Shown here piece by piece: positions 45,190 to 55,257 of a DNA stretch of 64,000 nt. The DNA is taken from contig CAWDAN010000007.1 of assembly GCA_963800335.1 (NCBI GenBank), positions 372,001-436,000 of the forward strand. The letters are read 5' to 3'. The position numbers and the translations under genes were made by a program. This DNA is from Flavisphingopyxis sp963800335. Its GTDB lineage: Bacteria; Pseudomonadota; Alphaproteobacteria; Sphingomonadales; Sphingomonadaceae. Under the pieces are notes generated by a model, which was not told the DNA's origin, searched no databases, and saw nothing but the letters and a program-made list of their open reading frames with translations. Position 1 is the stretch's first letter, and every line of letters begins with the position of its first letter.

Positions 45190-46941
45190 TCAGGGCTGGT
45201 TGAGACTAAGCCGCGTACCACCCCTGGCGTCAGGAAAGCGTGGCCAGCGATTCTGCGTGAGCACGTTCTGCGTCAGCGAACCGCGTCCTGCCTGGCGTTC
45301 GTACATCCAGTAATTGCGCAGGATGATCGCGACATAGCCGCGCGTTTCCCAATAAGGCAGCGATTCGATGTAGAGCAGCGGATCGCCCTTGTCGTTGACC
45401 TCTGTATTCCAGCGCGCAACCGGGCTGGGCCCCGCGTTATAGGCGGCGATCACCTTGGGCAGCAAACCGCCGGTCACCGCAGAGTCGCGGAGCTTCTCGA
45501 GGTAGCTCTGGCCATATTCGATATTGACCTCTGGCCGCGCGAGATCGGATTTTTCGAGGAACGAACCGCGCACCTTGGCGAGGTCCTGAGCGGTGCCCGG
45601 CCGGACCTGCATCAAGCCATAGGCCCCTGCAGAACTGACCACGTCGCGGCGAAAACCCAACTCCTGGAGCGTGTGCGCGTAAACCAGCGCTGGATCGACC
45701 CGCCAGCCGTTTTCGGGCTGCCAGCTCGGCGCCGGATAGCGCGCGAACTCGTCGGGGCGTTTGCCGCCGGGGGTGTTGTAAGCGAGGTAGAGCTGCGTTT
45801 CGGCAAGGTTGAGCGATCGCGCCACCGCAAGCAGCTCGTCATGGTCCGACGCGGGACCGATCTTCGCCTGGTGGCGGAGGAGTTCGTCGGCAAGCTTGTG
45901 CTCGCCCATCTCGGCGAGCGCTGCGGCCATGCGGACGTTGGGCTTGCCGGCAATGCCGCGTCCACTGGTTTCGGCGACGGCGGGCGACGGCTCGGGCAGG
46001 CCGAGCGCTTCCATCGCAAGAAATCCGTAGAATGTTTCGCGCTGTCCCGCCGCCGTGCGAAGGCGCGACTGGACCAGATGCGGCTCACCGCAGGCGAGAT
46101 AGGCACGCGATGCCCAATAGGCACCTGCGGCCTTGAGTTCGGCGTCGCTGGTTCCCTGGACGACCTTGTCGAACGACGCAGCCGCATAACGACAGTCGTC
46201 GAGCCGCCAGGCGGCGAGCGCGGCGATCCAGTCGGCCTGGACGCGCCAGTCGCCCGTACCCTGTTGCGCCAAACGCGCGAGACGCAAGGCATCGGCGTCG
46301 CGATTTTCGATATAATATGACCAGGCAACCCGTTGCTGCCATTCGGTTAGCGCTGCCGGACTGAGTTGGCTGGCAACATCGTTGAGGGCGCGTTCGGCCC
46401 CCGACGGGTCATCGTTGACGATCATCGGCTGCGCGATCTCGCCAAGCGCCACACCGACCGGATCATCGGTGACAGACTTGGCGCGTCCGCGGATCGGAGC
46501 GCTGCCGCTCCACCGCAAGTTCGTCTCGGTCGGCATCGATGGAAGCTCGGTGGCGCCGCGACGTTGAGCAAGGCGGCCAAGCTGTGCTGCCTGCGGCAGG
46601 TCAGGTGCCTGGCGCAATAGCGCCATCAGGCGGTCGAGGGGCACTTCGGGGCTGTTTGCGGCAAGATAATATTCTGCGGTCAGCAGGGGCGTCAGCTGAT
46701 CGCGCTGCGCGGAGGCAAGCATCTGATCGACATCGCTCCAGCGTTGGTCGCGGATCGCCTGCAGGATCGCCTTGGCGCGCTGGCGTTCGCCGGCATCGAT
46801 TCCGCTATCGACGGTCAGTTTCGGCGCGAGCGAAGAGTAGCTCGCGGTGGTCGCGAGCGCCTGCTTCGCGTGAGCGGGGGTTGCGACGAATGCCGGGGTG
46901 GCGATGAGGAGCATGAGCGAGGATCGGAGCGGGGCGGTCAT
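45190..46941 (-). CDS. soluble lytic murein transglycosylase (Slt70-like)
   Basis: A 583-residue periplasmic enzyme that cleaves peptidoglycan glycan strands. Signal peptide at the N-terminus (SLMLLIATPAFVATPAHA), a superhelical alpha domain to about residue 420, then the SLT domain with the catalytic Glu in HTLQELGFRRDVVSSAG and the GAYGLMQVRPGTAQDLAK motif; AAYNAGPSPVARW closes the fold. The usual ES pair reads EL here. I chose ATG 46941 because it overlaps the UDG-like gene stop (ATGA) and starts the signal peptide. Confidence 0.9.
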   Translation of the reverse strand: MTAPLRSSLMLLIATPAFVATPAHAKQALATTASYSSLAPKLTVDSGIDAGERQRAKAILQAIRDQRWSDVDQMLASAQRDQLTPLLTAEYYLAANSPEVPLDRLMALLRQAPDLPQAAQLGRLAQRRGATELPSMPTETNLRWSGSAPIRGRAKSVTDDPVGVALGEIAQPMIVNDDPSGAERALNDVASQLSPAALTEWQQRVAWSYYIENRDADALRLARLAQQGTGDWRVQADWIAALAAWRLDDCRYAAASFDKVVQGTSDAELKAAGAYWASRAYLACGEPHLVQSRLRTAAGQRETFYGFLAMEALGLPEPSPAVAETSGRGIAGKPNVRMAAALAEMGEHKLADELLRHQAKIGPASDHDELLAVARSLNLAETQLYLAYNTPGGKRPDEFARYPAPSWQPENGWRVDPALVYAHTLQELGFRRDVVSSAGAYGLMQVRPGTAQDLAKVRGSFLEKSDLARPEVNIEYGQSYLEKLRDSAVTGGLLPKVIAAYNAGPSPVARWNTEVNDKGDPLLYIESLPYWETRGYVAIILRNYWMYERQAGRGSLTQNVLTQNRWPRFPDARGGTRLSLNQP

Positions 46942-47738
46942 GAGCGCGTCAGTTCCTTTTGTACCTGCAAGAGACTTTCCCATGCTGAACGCTTGAACCG
47001 CTGGTTTCGATCGAGCGTGCGCGGATGAAAAGTCGCGATTGAAGGTATAATTGCACCTTTAACTTTAATTTCGAGTAACTTTCCGCGCGCGTTGACGACA
47101 TCGGTCGCCAAAAGTGCACGGCTTGCCTTGTCGCCGAGGATCAGCACCACTTTGGGCCTAACCAGCGCGATGTGGTGGCGGGCTATGTCGGCGAGCGCGG
47201 CGATGTCTTCTGGGGCCAGTCGCGTGCCCGCCAGCGGCGATACCGCCATACTGGCGATCGCGACCTTTTCGCGCTTGAGATCGATCGCATTCAGCATGCG
47301 GTCGAACAGCGCGCCGGGCGCACCGCCCAGGACGTGACCGTCGATCAGGTCGACCGCATCGGGCGCGGCGGTCAGGACGAACAGGTCGGCGCTATCGGGA
47401 CCGCTGGCGGCGACGCGGTTGCTCGACGGGCCGGCGCCGGGAACGTCGGGCGAGCTTGCCAGCCATGCACGCAGCTCGGCGAGCGTCTCGGGCAGCTCCA
47501 GTCTCGCCCGAGCGGATTGCGCGGGAATAGATTGCACGGGGGCGGATTGGACGGAGACGGCAACCGGCTCGGGTGCCGATCGCAGCTCGACGGGCCGGGT
47601 GCTTGCCGGCGTGATAGTGATCGGCTTGGGCGGGACTCGAAGGTCCGCAGGATGGTCGGTGAAATCGCAGTCGACTCCCGCCAACGACCACCAGTCGAGC
47701 ACGCTATGTGCCAGTTCGAGATTGCCCCCTGTCATCAT
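46938..47738 (-). CDS. uracil-DNA glycosylase superfamily protein
   Basis: A protein of 266 residues. The N-terminal ELAHSVLDWWSLAGVD is typical of alphaproteobacterial UDG-like proteins; a Pro/Ser/Ala-rich linker (about 35-85) follows, then the UDG fold: VLGGAPGALFDRMLNAIDL, IALVRPKVVLILGDKASRAL and the C-terminal TFHPRTLDRNQRFKRSAW (H-P-R motif). The GExPG-like motif is degenerate and no four-Cys cluster is seen, so activity is uncertain. ATG 47738 or 47735. Translationally coupled to the lytic transglycosylase gene. Confidence 0.78.
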   Translation of the reverse strand: MMTGGNLELAHSVLDWWSLAGVDCDFTDHPADLRVPPKPITITPASTRPVELRSAPEPVAVSVQSAPVQSIPAQSARARLELPETLAELRAWLASSPDVPGAGPSSNRVAASGPDSADLFVLTAAPDAVDLIDGHVLGGAPGALFDRMLNAIDLKREKVAIASMAVSPLAGTRLAPEDIAALADIARHHIALVRPKVVLILGDKASRALLATDVVNARGKLLEIKVKGAIIPSIATFHPRTLDRNQRFKRSAWESLLQVQKELTRS

Positions 47739-47867
47739 TTGCTTGAAACAGCGTGTTGACGGCAAGGTCAATCAAAAGGCATCGGATACCCGACGAACTG
47801 TGCATCGCGTGCGAACGGGGGACGTTTCCGGTCTCGCCGACCTGCATTGCGGCAAAGGAGACGACCA

Positions 47868-49533
47868 GTGAGCGCCGAAGAAACTCAACGCGAATCGATG
47901 CCGTACGACGTCGTCATCGTCGGCGGTGGCCCCGCCGGCCTGTCCGCCGCGATCAGGCTCAAGCAACTCGCCGAAGAAAAGGGCCAGGAGCTTTCGGTCT
48001 GCATCCTCGAAAAGGGATCGGAGATCGGCGCGCATATCCTGTCGGGCGCGGTGATCGACCCCAGGGCGCTCGACGAACTGATCCCCGACTGGCGCGATGC
48101 GGGCTGCCCGCTGGCCGATACGCCGGTCACCGACAACCAGCACTGGGTGCTGAGCAAGTCGGGCAAATGGGGCCTGCCGCATCTCCTGACGCCGCCCTTC
48201 ATGAACAACAAGGGCACCTATACCGGCAGCCTCGGCAATCTGTGCCGCTGGCTCGCCGAACGCGCCGAAGCCATGGGTGTCGAGATTTTCCCCGGCTTTC
48301 CCGCCGCCGAAGTGCTCTACAACGACGATGGCAGCGTCAAAGGCGTCGCGACGGGCGAAATGGGCGTCGCGCGCGACGGCAGCCACAAGGCGGATTATCA
48401 GCCCGGGCTCGAACTCCACGCCAAATACACCTTTTTTGCTGAAGGCGTGCGCGGCAGCCTGACCAAGAACCTCAAGGTCAAATACGCGCTCGACGAGCAT
48501 GTCGAACCGCAGGTCTATGGCCTCGGCGTCAAGGAATTGTGGGACGTTGCCCCTGACAAGCACGTCCCCGGCCGCGTCATCCATACGCAGGGCTGGCCGC
48601 TCGACGACGACGCCAATGGCGGCGGCTTCCTCTATCACCAGGCCAATGGCCAGGTCGCTTTGGGCTTCGTCACCTGGCTCAATTACCGCAACCCCTATCT
48701 GTCGCCGTTCCAGGAGATGCAGCGCTGGAAGCATCACCCCGCGATTGCCGAGATCCTCGCGGGCGGAAAACGCGTGTCGTACGGCGCGCGCGCGATCAAC
48801 GACGGCGGCTTCCAGTCGGTCCCGCATCTCGTCTTTCCCGGCGGCGCGTTGATCGGCTGCAGCGCAGGTTTCCTCAACGTGCCGCGGATCAAGGGCACGC
48901 ATACCGCGATGAAGACGGGCATGATGGCCGCCGAGGCCGCGTTCGATGCGATCGCCGCAACCCGCGCCAACGACACGCTCGATGCGTATCAGAGCGCCTA
49001 TGAGAGTGAGCTGGGTCGCCAAGGAGCTGAGCAAGGTTCGCAACGTCGTGCCGTTGGTCAAGAAATTCGGCGACCTGATCGGGTCGATGCTCGCCGGCAT
49101 CACGATGTGGGCCGAACATCTTGGGCTGCGCATGCCCTTCACGATGAAGCACCATCCCGACCACGCCAGCCTGTGGCGCAAGGACCTGGTCACGCCGATC
49201 GACTATCCCAAGCCCGACGGCGTGCTCAGCTTCGATCGCCTGTCGTCGGTCTTCCTGTCGAACACCAATCACGAGGAGGACCAGCCGGTCCATCTTCACC
49301 TCGCCGATCCCGACCGGCCGATCGCGTACAATCTGCCGCATTATGACGAACCGGCACGGCTCTATTGCCCGGCGGGCGTTTACGAGGTGATCGACGAGGG
49401 CAACGGGCCGCGCTTCCAGATCAACGCGCAGAACTGCGTCCACTGCAAGACGTGCGACATCAAGGACCCGACGCAGAACATCAACTGGGTCACGCCCGAG
49501 GGCGGTGGTGGCCCCAATTATCCCAACATGTGA
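47868..49533 (+). CDS. electron-transferring-flavoprotein dehydrogenase (ETF-QO), one frameshift
   Basis: Passes electrons from ETF (fatty-acid and amino-acid oxidation) to ubiquinone. 554 residues when corrected. N-terminal FAD site YDVVIVGGGPAGLSAAIRL; KSGKWGLPHLLTPPFMNN; GCSAGFLNVPRIKGTHTAM; and the C-terminal 4Fe-4S ligands LYCPAGVY and NCVHCKTCDIKDP, ending GGGGPNYPNM as in the family. Start GTG 47868 with AAGGAG 7 bases upstream. An extra base near 49004 breaks the frame (YES-SWVAKELSKVRNV when removed). Confidence 0.95.
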
Positions 49534-49543
49534 AGCCCTGCCG

Positions 49544-50380
49544 GTGACCGCGATGCGCGAGCCTGCGCCCGCCAAGCTCAACCTTGCGCTGCATGTCCGC
49601 GAGCGGCGCGCCGACGGCTATCACGCGCTCGAAACGCTGTTCGCCTTTGTCGACCAGGGCGATGTCGTTTCGGTCGCGCCAGGCGATGCCCTGTCGCTGG
49701 CGCTGACGGGACCGTTTGCATGCGACCTTGGCGGCGGCGACGACAATCTCGTGCTGCGGGCCGCGCGCCTGCTGCAATCGCAGGCTGGTATCGCGAAGGG
49801 CGCGGCACTGACGCTCGACAAGCGCCTGCCGGTCGCCTCTGGGATCGGTGGCGGCTCGGCCGATGCTGCCGCTACGCTGCGGCTGCTCGACAGCTTCTGG
49901 GGTCTCGATCTGGGCATCGAAGGTCTGATGCCGATCGCGGTCGCGCTGGGCTCGGACGTTCCCGCCTGCCTCCTCGGCCGGACCGCGATCGGGACGGGCA
50001 GGGGAGAGCATCTGGTGCCGATCGCCAACGACCTCGCCGGGACGCCCGTGCTCATCGCCAATCCGGGCGTCGCGCTGTCGACCGCAGCGGTCTTCGCGCA
50101 ATGGGACGGCGTCGATCGCGGTCCGTTACCGGCCGGGGAGGTCAGCGACATTATCGCACATGGCCGCAATGATCTCACCACCCCGGCACAGGAACTAACG
50201 GGCGATATCAATCGCTTGCTCGATGCTCTGATCGGCAGCGGCGCATACTTCGCGAGGATGTCGGGATCGGGCGCGACATGTTTCGCGCTCTACGAAAGCG
50301 ATGTTTTGCGCGATCGAGCATCCAGAGCGATGTCCCAAGACCATCCACACTATTGGACGATGGCTTGCCGCCTGACCTGA
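49544..50380 (+). CDS. ispE: 4-diphosphocytidyl-2-C-methyl-D-erythritol kinase
   Basis: GHMP kinase of the MEP isoprenoid pathway. AKLNLALHVRERRADGYH is the substrate-binding N-terminus, LPVASGIGGGSADAAATLRL the ATP loop and RMSGSGATCFALY the C-terminal GHMP motif. About 278 residues. GTG 49544 (VTAMREPAPAK) or ATG 49553 could be the start; both follow the ETF-QO stop closely, so it is probably cotranscribed. Confidence 0.93.
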   Translation: MTAMREPAPAKLNLALHVRERRADGYHALETLFAFVDQGDVVSVAPGDALSLALTGPFACDLGGGDDNLVLRAARLLQSQAGIAKGAALTLDKRLPVASGIGGGSADAAATLRLLDSFWGLDLGIEGLMPIAVALGSDVPACLLGRTAIGTGRGEHLVPIANDLAGTPVLIANPGVALSTAAVFAQWDGVDRGPLPAGEVSDIIAHGRNDLTTPAQELTGDINRLLDALIGSGAYFARMSGSGATCFALYESDVLRDRASRAMSQDHPHYWTMACRLT

Positions 50381-50400
50381 AGCGCGGCAAAGTGCCGACC

Positions 50401-50811
50401 ATGCGCACGATCCTCATCCTTTCGGCAACGTTCCTGACGCTTTCCGCACTGTCGGCCTGCAAATCGCGAGACGAGGCATTGATCGACGATGAGGAAGGGG
50501 CGGCGAGCAGCGTCGCCAAGGTGGCCTGCGCGCTCGGCGACGAACAGCAGTTCACCGACAGCTGCACGCTCCAGCGGCTTGTCGGCTCGGAGCGAACGAC
50601 GATCGTACTGGGCCGCGGCGATGCCGGCTTCCGTCGCTTCGTCATGACCGCCGACGGACGCGGACTGATCACGGCCGACGGCGCCGAAGCCGCGCGCGTT
50701 TCGATCGTCGGCGATGCCGAGGTCGAGGTCGCGGTCGGCGAAGACCGCTATCGCCTGCCCGCGACAATTCAGGGCGCCGCAGCCGTTCCTGCCAAGATCG
50801 AAGACCCATGA
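50401..50811 (+). CDS. putative lipoprotein, uncharacterised
   Basis: A 136-residue exported protein. The signal peptide ends in a lipobox (LSALSAC, Cys20). The mature part has an acidic stretch (DEALIDDEEG) and a beta-rich domain with two Cys (VACALG, DSCTLQR) that may pair. I do not recognise the family. ATG 50401 with AAGCGCGG upstream; its stop overlaps the nnrDE ATG (ATGA), so it is coupled to that gene. Confidence 0.7.
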   Translation: MRTILILSATFLTLSALSACKSRDEALIDDEEGAASSVAKVACALGDEQQFTDSCTLQRLVGSERTTIVLGRGDAGFRRFVMTADGRGLITADGAEAARVSIVGDAEVEVAVGEDRYRLPATIQGAAAVPAKIEDP

Positions 50812-52202
50812 TCGGCCCGCCGACCGGCGCGATCCTCACTGCCGCGCGGATGCGCGACGCCGAAGCTGCGGCGATTGATGCGGGTGCGACAATCGCCGGC
50901 CTGATGGAATGGGCAGGTGACGCGGTTGCCGAAACCGCCAAGCGGATGGCGGCGGGACGCTCGGTCCTCGTACTCGTCGGGCCAGGCAACAACGGCGGCG
51001 ATGGCTATGTGGCCGCCCGCCTGCTGGCCGAGCAGGGCATTGCTGTCCGCGTCGCCGCGCTCTGTGAACCCAAGAGCGACGGTGCCATTGCCGCGGCGCA
51101 GCGGTGGACGGGTGAGGTCGAAACGCTTTCGCCCGATACCGAGCCCGCTGCGCTGATCGTCGACGGCCTGTTCGGGACCGGTCTGACGCGCGCTCTCGAC
51201 CTACACCTGTCGGCCAACCTCATCCGCCTCGTCGGTGCCGCGCAACACAGCCTCGCGATCGACTTGCCGAGCGGACTTGCGAGCGACGACGGACGCTGCC
51301 TCGGCGACGTCGCGCGGTTCGACGCGACGCTCGCGCTCGGCGCGATCAAGCCTTCGCATCTGTTATTGCCCGCCGCGGAGCACTGCGGACGTGTCCTGCT
51401 CGGCGACATCGGCCTGTCGGCTGTGAGCGATGTCTCGGTACTCGAGCGGCCGCAGCTGACCGCCCCTGCGCCCGACGCGCATAAATATTCGCGCGGCATG
51501 GTGGCGGTGGTCGGCGGCGCGATGGCTGGCGCAGCCTTGCTCGCGTCCGAGGCGGCAATGCACGCCGGCGCGGGCTATGTCGCGCTGCTCGGCGGCAAGA
51601 GCCTCGGCGGGCCGCACGCGCTCGTGCGCCGACGTTGCGATGCCGAAACCCTGTCGGACGATCGGATCGGAGCGGTTGTGATCGGCTGCGGCCTCGGTCG
51701 TGATGAGATGGCGCGCGAACGTCTCTCGCTCGCTCTCGCCGCCGACCAGCCGATGGTCATCGACGGCGATGCACTAACGCTGATCGCTGAAAACGGTATC
51801 GCGCAGGTGGCAGAGATATCTTCATCGCACATCCTCACGCCGCATGCGGGCGAATTCGACCGGCTGTTCGGCGCTTCGGACGCCAGCAAGATCGAGCGGA
51901 CGCTTGCCGCCGCGCGCTCCATCGGCGCGGTCGTCGTCCACAAGGGCGCCGACACGGTGATCGCCGCCCCCGATGGCCGGGTTCGCGTCGCGCGCCCCGG
52001 ATCGCCGTGGCTTTCGACCGCAGGCACCGGCGATGTCCTGGCCGGCGTGATCGGCGCGCGGCTCGCTGCAACGGGCGATGCCTTCGCTGCGGCGTGCCAA
52101 GGGGTCTGGCTCCATGGCGAGGCGGCGTCGCTATCGGAACCCGCTTTTATCGCCGACGCGCTTGCGCCGCGGCTCGGGGCTGCTATCGCCCGCTGCCTGT
52201 GA
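50808..52202 (+). CDS. bifunctional NAD(P)H-hydrate epimerase / ADP-dependent (S)-NAD(P)H-hydrate dehydratase
   Basis: Repairs damaged NAD(P)H hydrates. The N-terminal YjeF_N epimerase (residues 1-205) includes VLVLVGPGNNGGDGYVAARL and LIVDGLFGTGLTR. The C-terminal kinase-like dehydratase (about 215-464) includes SSHILTPHAGEFDRLFG, VVHKGADTVIAAPDGRV and the GTGDVLAGVIGAR motif. 464 residues, the usual fused length. Start ATG and stop TGA both overlap neighbours, so the lipoprotein, this gene and the RNA methyltransferase form one translational unit. Confidence 0.93.
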   Translation: MIGPPTGAILTAARMRDAEAAAIDAGATIAGLMEWAGDAVAETAKRMAAGRSVLVLVGPGNNGGDGYVAARLLAEQGIAVRVAALCEPKSDGAIAAAQRWTGEVETLSPDTEPAALIVDGLFGTGLTRALDLHLSANLIRLVGAAQHSLAIDLPSGLASDDGRCLGDVARFDATLALGAIKPSHLLLPAAEHCGRVLLGDIGLSAVSDVSVLERPQLTAPAPDAHKYSRGMVAVVGGAMAGAALLASEAAMHAGAGYVALLGGKSLGGPHALVRRRCDAETLSDDRIGAVVIGCGLGRDEMARERLSLALAADQPMVIDGDALTLIAENGIAQVAEISSSHILTPHAGEFDRLFGASDASKIERTLAAARSIGAVVVHKGADTVIAAPDGRVRVARPGSPWLSTAGTGDVLAGVIGARLAATGDAFAAACQGVWLHGEAASLSEPAFIADALAPRLGAAIARCL

Positions 52203-53411
52203 CCGATTTCCCCACATCCGATGGCACCATCATCCGCATTGCCGCGCGCGGCGACGGCGTCACCGCCGACGGCCGCTATGCCGCGCTCGCCGCACCGGGC
52301 GACCTGCTGCGCGCCGACGGATCGATCGAAACCGGGCCGCACCATGTCGATCCGCCCTGCCGCCATTTTCCCGAATGCGGCGGATGCCAGCTCCAGCACC
52401 TGTCCGACGATGCCTATGCCGACTATGTCCGCGACCGCGTCATCGGCGCGCTCGAAGCACAAGGTATTGCGGCCGAGCATGTCGCGCCTGCGCATATCTC
52501 GCCGCCGCGTACCCGGCGCCGCGCCACGCTGACCGCATTGCGGTCGGGCAATGGCGTGACGATCGGCTTTCATGCGGCGCGCAGCCGCCAGGTCGTCGAC
52601 ATGAAGCAATGCGAGGTGCTCCACCCGGCCCTCTTCGCGCTGGTGGCGCCGCTGCGCCGCCTGCTCGCCTCGTGCCTGCCCAAGCGCGCGGTCGGGCAGG
52701 TGTCGATGACCGCTCGCCGACCAGGGCGTCGACATGCTGATCGAGGGGATCAAGCTCGACGGCCTCGCGGCGATCGAGGCGATCGGGGCCTTTGCCGCCG
52801 AGCACGCGCTGGCGCGGCTGATGATCGACCAGGGCGACGGGCCCGAAACGCACTGGGCGCCCGACCCCGCGACGATCAGCTTCGGCGGCGTTGCCGTGGC
52901 ACTCCCGCCCAACGCTTTCCTCCAGGCAACCGCCGATGGCGAACAGGCGCTGCTAGCCGCTGTCACCGCAGCCGTCGGCGAGGCCGCGACGGTCGCTGAT
53001 CTGTTTGCAGGCCTCGGCACCTTCACCTTGCCGCTGGCGTTGCGTGCCAAGGTTTATGCCGGCGAGGCAGGCCGCGATGCGGTGATGGCGCTCAAGGGCG
53101 CAGCCAATGCGACGCAGCGCCAGGTTTTCGTCGAACATCGCGATCTTTATCGCCGTCCGCTGACGACGGCCGAACTCTCGCGCTTCGGCGCGGTCGTGCT
53201 CGATCCGCCGCGCGCCGGCGCGCAGGATCAGGTCGCCGAGATCGCGGCCGCAACGACGCCACGCATCGCCTATGTCAGCTGCAACCCGTCGAGCTTTGCG
53301 CGCGATGCCGCGGTGCTCGTCGCGGGCGGCTATCGGCTGACGACGATCCAGCCGGTCGGCCAGTTCCGCTGGTCGACGCACATCGAACTCGCGGCGCGGT
53401 TCGAACGCTAG
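52199..53411 (+). CDS. RumA/TrmA-type class I SAM-dependent RNA methyltransferase, one frameshift
   Basis: A 23S rRNA or tRNA m5U methyltransferase of 403 residues after correction. N-terminal TRAM-like beta region, four-Cys cluster (CRHFPECGGCQ and Cys in MKQCEVLHP), SAM site ATVADLFAGLGTFTLPLA, VVLDPPRAGAQ and the catalytic Cys in YVSCNPSSFARD. The base methylated cannot be decided. GTG 52199 overlaps the preceding stop. One extra base near 52712 breaks the frame; removing it gives VSMT-LADQGVDMLIEG. Confidence 0.9.
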
Positions 53412-53836
53412 AAAACCGCGAGTGCCGCCGTGATGGTGAGCGCGATCAGGACCAGGCTCGACAGCGCGAAGATCGCGAACCGGATCGCGATGCGATTGAC
53501 CGTTGCCTGAACGAGGCTGTGAACGACGCGCAACGCGACGTAGCTCCAGGCCAAAGCGACCGCCAACGGGCTGGCAGCACCAACCAAAGCGAGCGTGATG
53601 GCGATCGCGTAGAACAACGTTGGCTGTTCCATCAGGTGATTGTAATTATGCGCTTTCCACTGGATCTGCGGCGGCAGGACCTGGTCAAGGTCGCTGCCCT
53701 TGCCACCGACCAGGTTCCTGATGTCGATCTTTGCCCGTCGCATCGCCGGAACGCGCGTCACGTACATCCACAACCACATGATCATCGACCACATGACCAG
53801 TGCAACGACCGGTCCCAACATTGCCTGCATAACCAT
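53408..53836 (-). CDS. MAPEG family protein
   Basis: A 142-residue four-helix membrane protein. NYNHLMEQPTLFYAIAITLA is the family core (E-x-P motif), and WSYVALRVVHSLVQATVNRI the third helix with the Arg and His of MAPEG proteins (glutathione-S-transferase-like membrane enzymes). The substrate is unknown. ATG 53836 with a GGGGGG upstream. Its stop overlaps the end of the convergent methyltransferase gene by 4 bp. Confidence 0.85.
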   Translation of the reverse strand: MVMQAMLGPVVALVMWSMIMWLWMYVTRVPAMRRAKIDIRNLVGGKGSDLDQVLPPQIQWKAHNYNHLMEQPTLFYAIAITLALVGAASPLAVALAWSYVALRVVHSLVQATVNRIAIRFAIFALSSLVLIALTITAALAVF

Positions 53837-53908
53837 AATTTTCCCCCCTGATGTCAGGAGGAGAGCGTGGGTCAGGCATTATCGCTTGTCAATCGCCGCC
53901 TATCGGCT

Positions 53909-55102
53909 TCATCCCGCCGGGAACAATGCGGTGACGGTGGCACCCTGTGCTGGGCGCTGGTCGCCAAGATAGAGGCTTGCCATCGGCTCGTCGGAGACGG
54001 TGTAGCCGACATCGCTGCCGAAGCCGTTGAACTTGGTCCGCATCGCGCAGCCATAGGCCCCGAGCATGCCGATCTCGATATAATCGCCTGCCTTGACGTC
54101 GGCGGGGAGATAGAACGGCCCCGCCATGTGATCGAGATCGTCGCAGGTCGGCCCGTAGAAGCTGAATGCCTGCTCCTCGCCTTCGGCCTCGCGGAGCAAT
54201 TCGACGGGAAAACGCCAGCCGACATGCGCCGCATCGAACAGCGCGCCATAGGCGCCGTCGTTGATATAAAGCTCGTCGCCGCGCCGCTTTTCGACGCGCA
54301 CGATCAGCGAGCTGTACTCGGCGCACAAGGCGCGACCCGGCTCACACCACAGTTCGGCCGAATAGCTGATCGGCAGGTCTTCATAGGTGCGGTCGATCGC
54401 GGCGAAGTAATCGGCCAGCGGAGGAGGTTCCATCCCCGGATAGGTCGAGGGGAAGCCGCCGCCGACATCGATGATATCGACCGTGACCGATGCCTCGACG
54501 ATCGCCGCGCGGACGCGCTCGAGTGCCTGGACGTACGCGTGCGGGCTCATCGCCTGGCTTCCGACGTGGAAGCAGATGCCGAGCGCATCGGCCGCCTGGC
54601 GCGTTGCCATCAGCAGTTCCTTGACCTCGTCGGCCTCGGCCCCGAACTTCGCCGCGAGCGACAGCTGCGCGAGATCGGACGAGACGCGCAAGCGCACGCA
54701 CAGATTGAGGTCTTCGGCGGCATTCGTCGCGCGGACAATCTTGTCGAGTTCGTCGAGCGTATCGAGCGAAAAGGTCCGCACGCCGTATTTGAAATAGGCC
54801 TCGTGAATCGCTTCCTCGGCCTTGACCGGGTGCATGAAGCACAAGGTCGCTTGCGGAAGCGTGCGCGCCACCAGCCGGACCTCGGCGATCGAGGCGACGT
54901 CGTAATGCGTGATGCCGCTATCCCACAGGATCGCCAGCAGGTCGGGCGACGGGTTCGCCTTGACCGCGTAGAGCGACTTGCCGGGAAAATTCTCGACAAA
55001 ATAGCGGGCCGCACGCCGGGCGGCGTGAGGACGGACGAGCGTGACTGGCTCGACCGGGCGAAGGTCGGAAACTAGACCTTTGGCGCTGTGATGGCTGTGC
55101 AA
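53909..55102 (-). CDS. type III PLP-dependent ornithine/lysine decarboxylase
   Basis: Makes putrescine (or cadaverine) from ornithine (or lysine). Alanine-racemase-fold decarboxylase of 397 residues: PLP Lys48 in YAVKANPSPDLL, His179 in CFHVGSQAMS, VGGGFPSTYPG (213-223), CEPGRALCAE (253-262) and the catalytic Cys320 in GPTCDDLD. Whether ornithine or lysine is preferred cannot be told. Start TTG 55102 (LHSHHSAKGL). It is the last gene of a polyamine cluster transcribed leftward and has a 155-bp leader. Confidence 0.9.
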   Translation of the reverse strand: MHSHHSAKGLVSDLRPVEPVTLVRPHAARRAARYFVENFPGKSLYAVKANPSPDLLAILWDSGITHYDVASIAEVRLVARTLPQATLCFMHPVKAEEAIHEAYFKYGVRTFSLDTLDELDKIVRATNAAEDLNLCVRLRVSSDLAQLSLAAKFGAEADEVKELLMATRQAADALGICFHVGSQAMSPHAYVQALERVRAAIVEASVTVDIIDVGGGFPSTYPGMEPPPLADYFAAIDRTYEDLPISYSAELWCEPGRALCAEYSSLIVRVEKRRGDELYINDGAYGALFDAAHVGWRFPVELLREAEGEEQAFSFYGPTCDDLDHMAGPFYLPADVKAGDYIEIGMLGAYGCAMRTKFNGFGSDVGYTVSDEPMASLYLGDQRPAQGATVTALFPAG

Positions 55103-55257
55103 TTCAAGAGACCCCCAGAAACTAGGTAAAACGACAAGGCTGCCTTGCGGTTATTGGGAGTCCCCATGGGGCAGCGGACCGCGCATATATGGGTGGCGGG
55201 GACCGAGTGTAAAGGCCAGTCTCCCCCTTTTTTGCCCAAGAGATCGATCAGCGGAGG
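55103..55257 (-). other. leader/intergenic region before the ornithine decarboxylase gene
   Basis: It holds a perfect inverted repeat CAAGGC-T-GCCTTG (55135-55147), a second hairpin GTCCCC-AT-GGGGC around 55152-55164 and a TATATG that may be part of a -10 element near 55187. Known speF leader RNAs precede alphaproteobacterial ornithine decarboxylases; I cannot confirm one here. Confidence 0.3.
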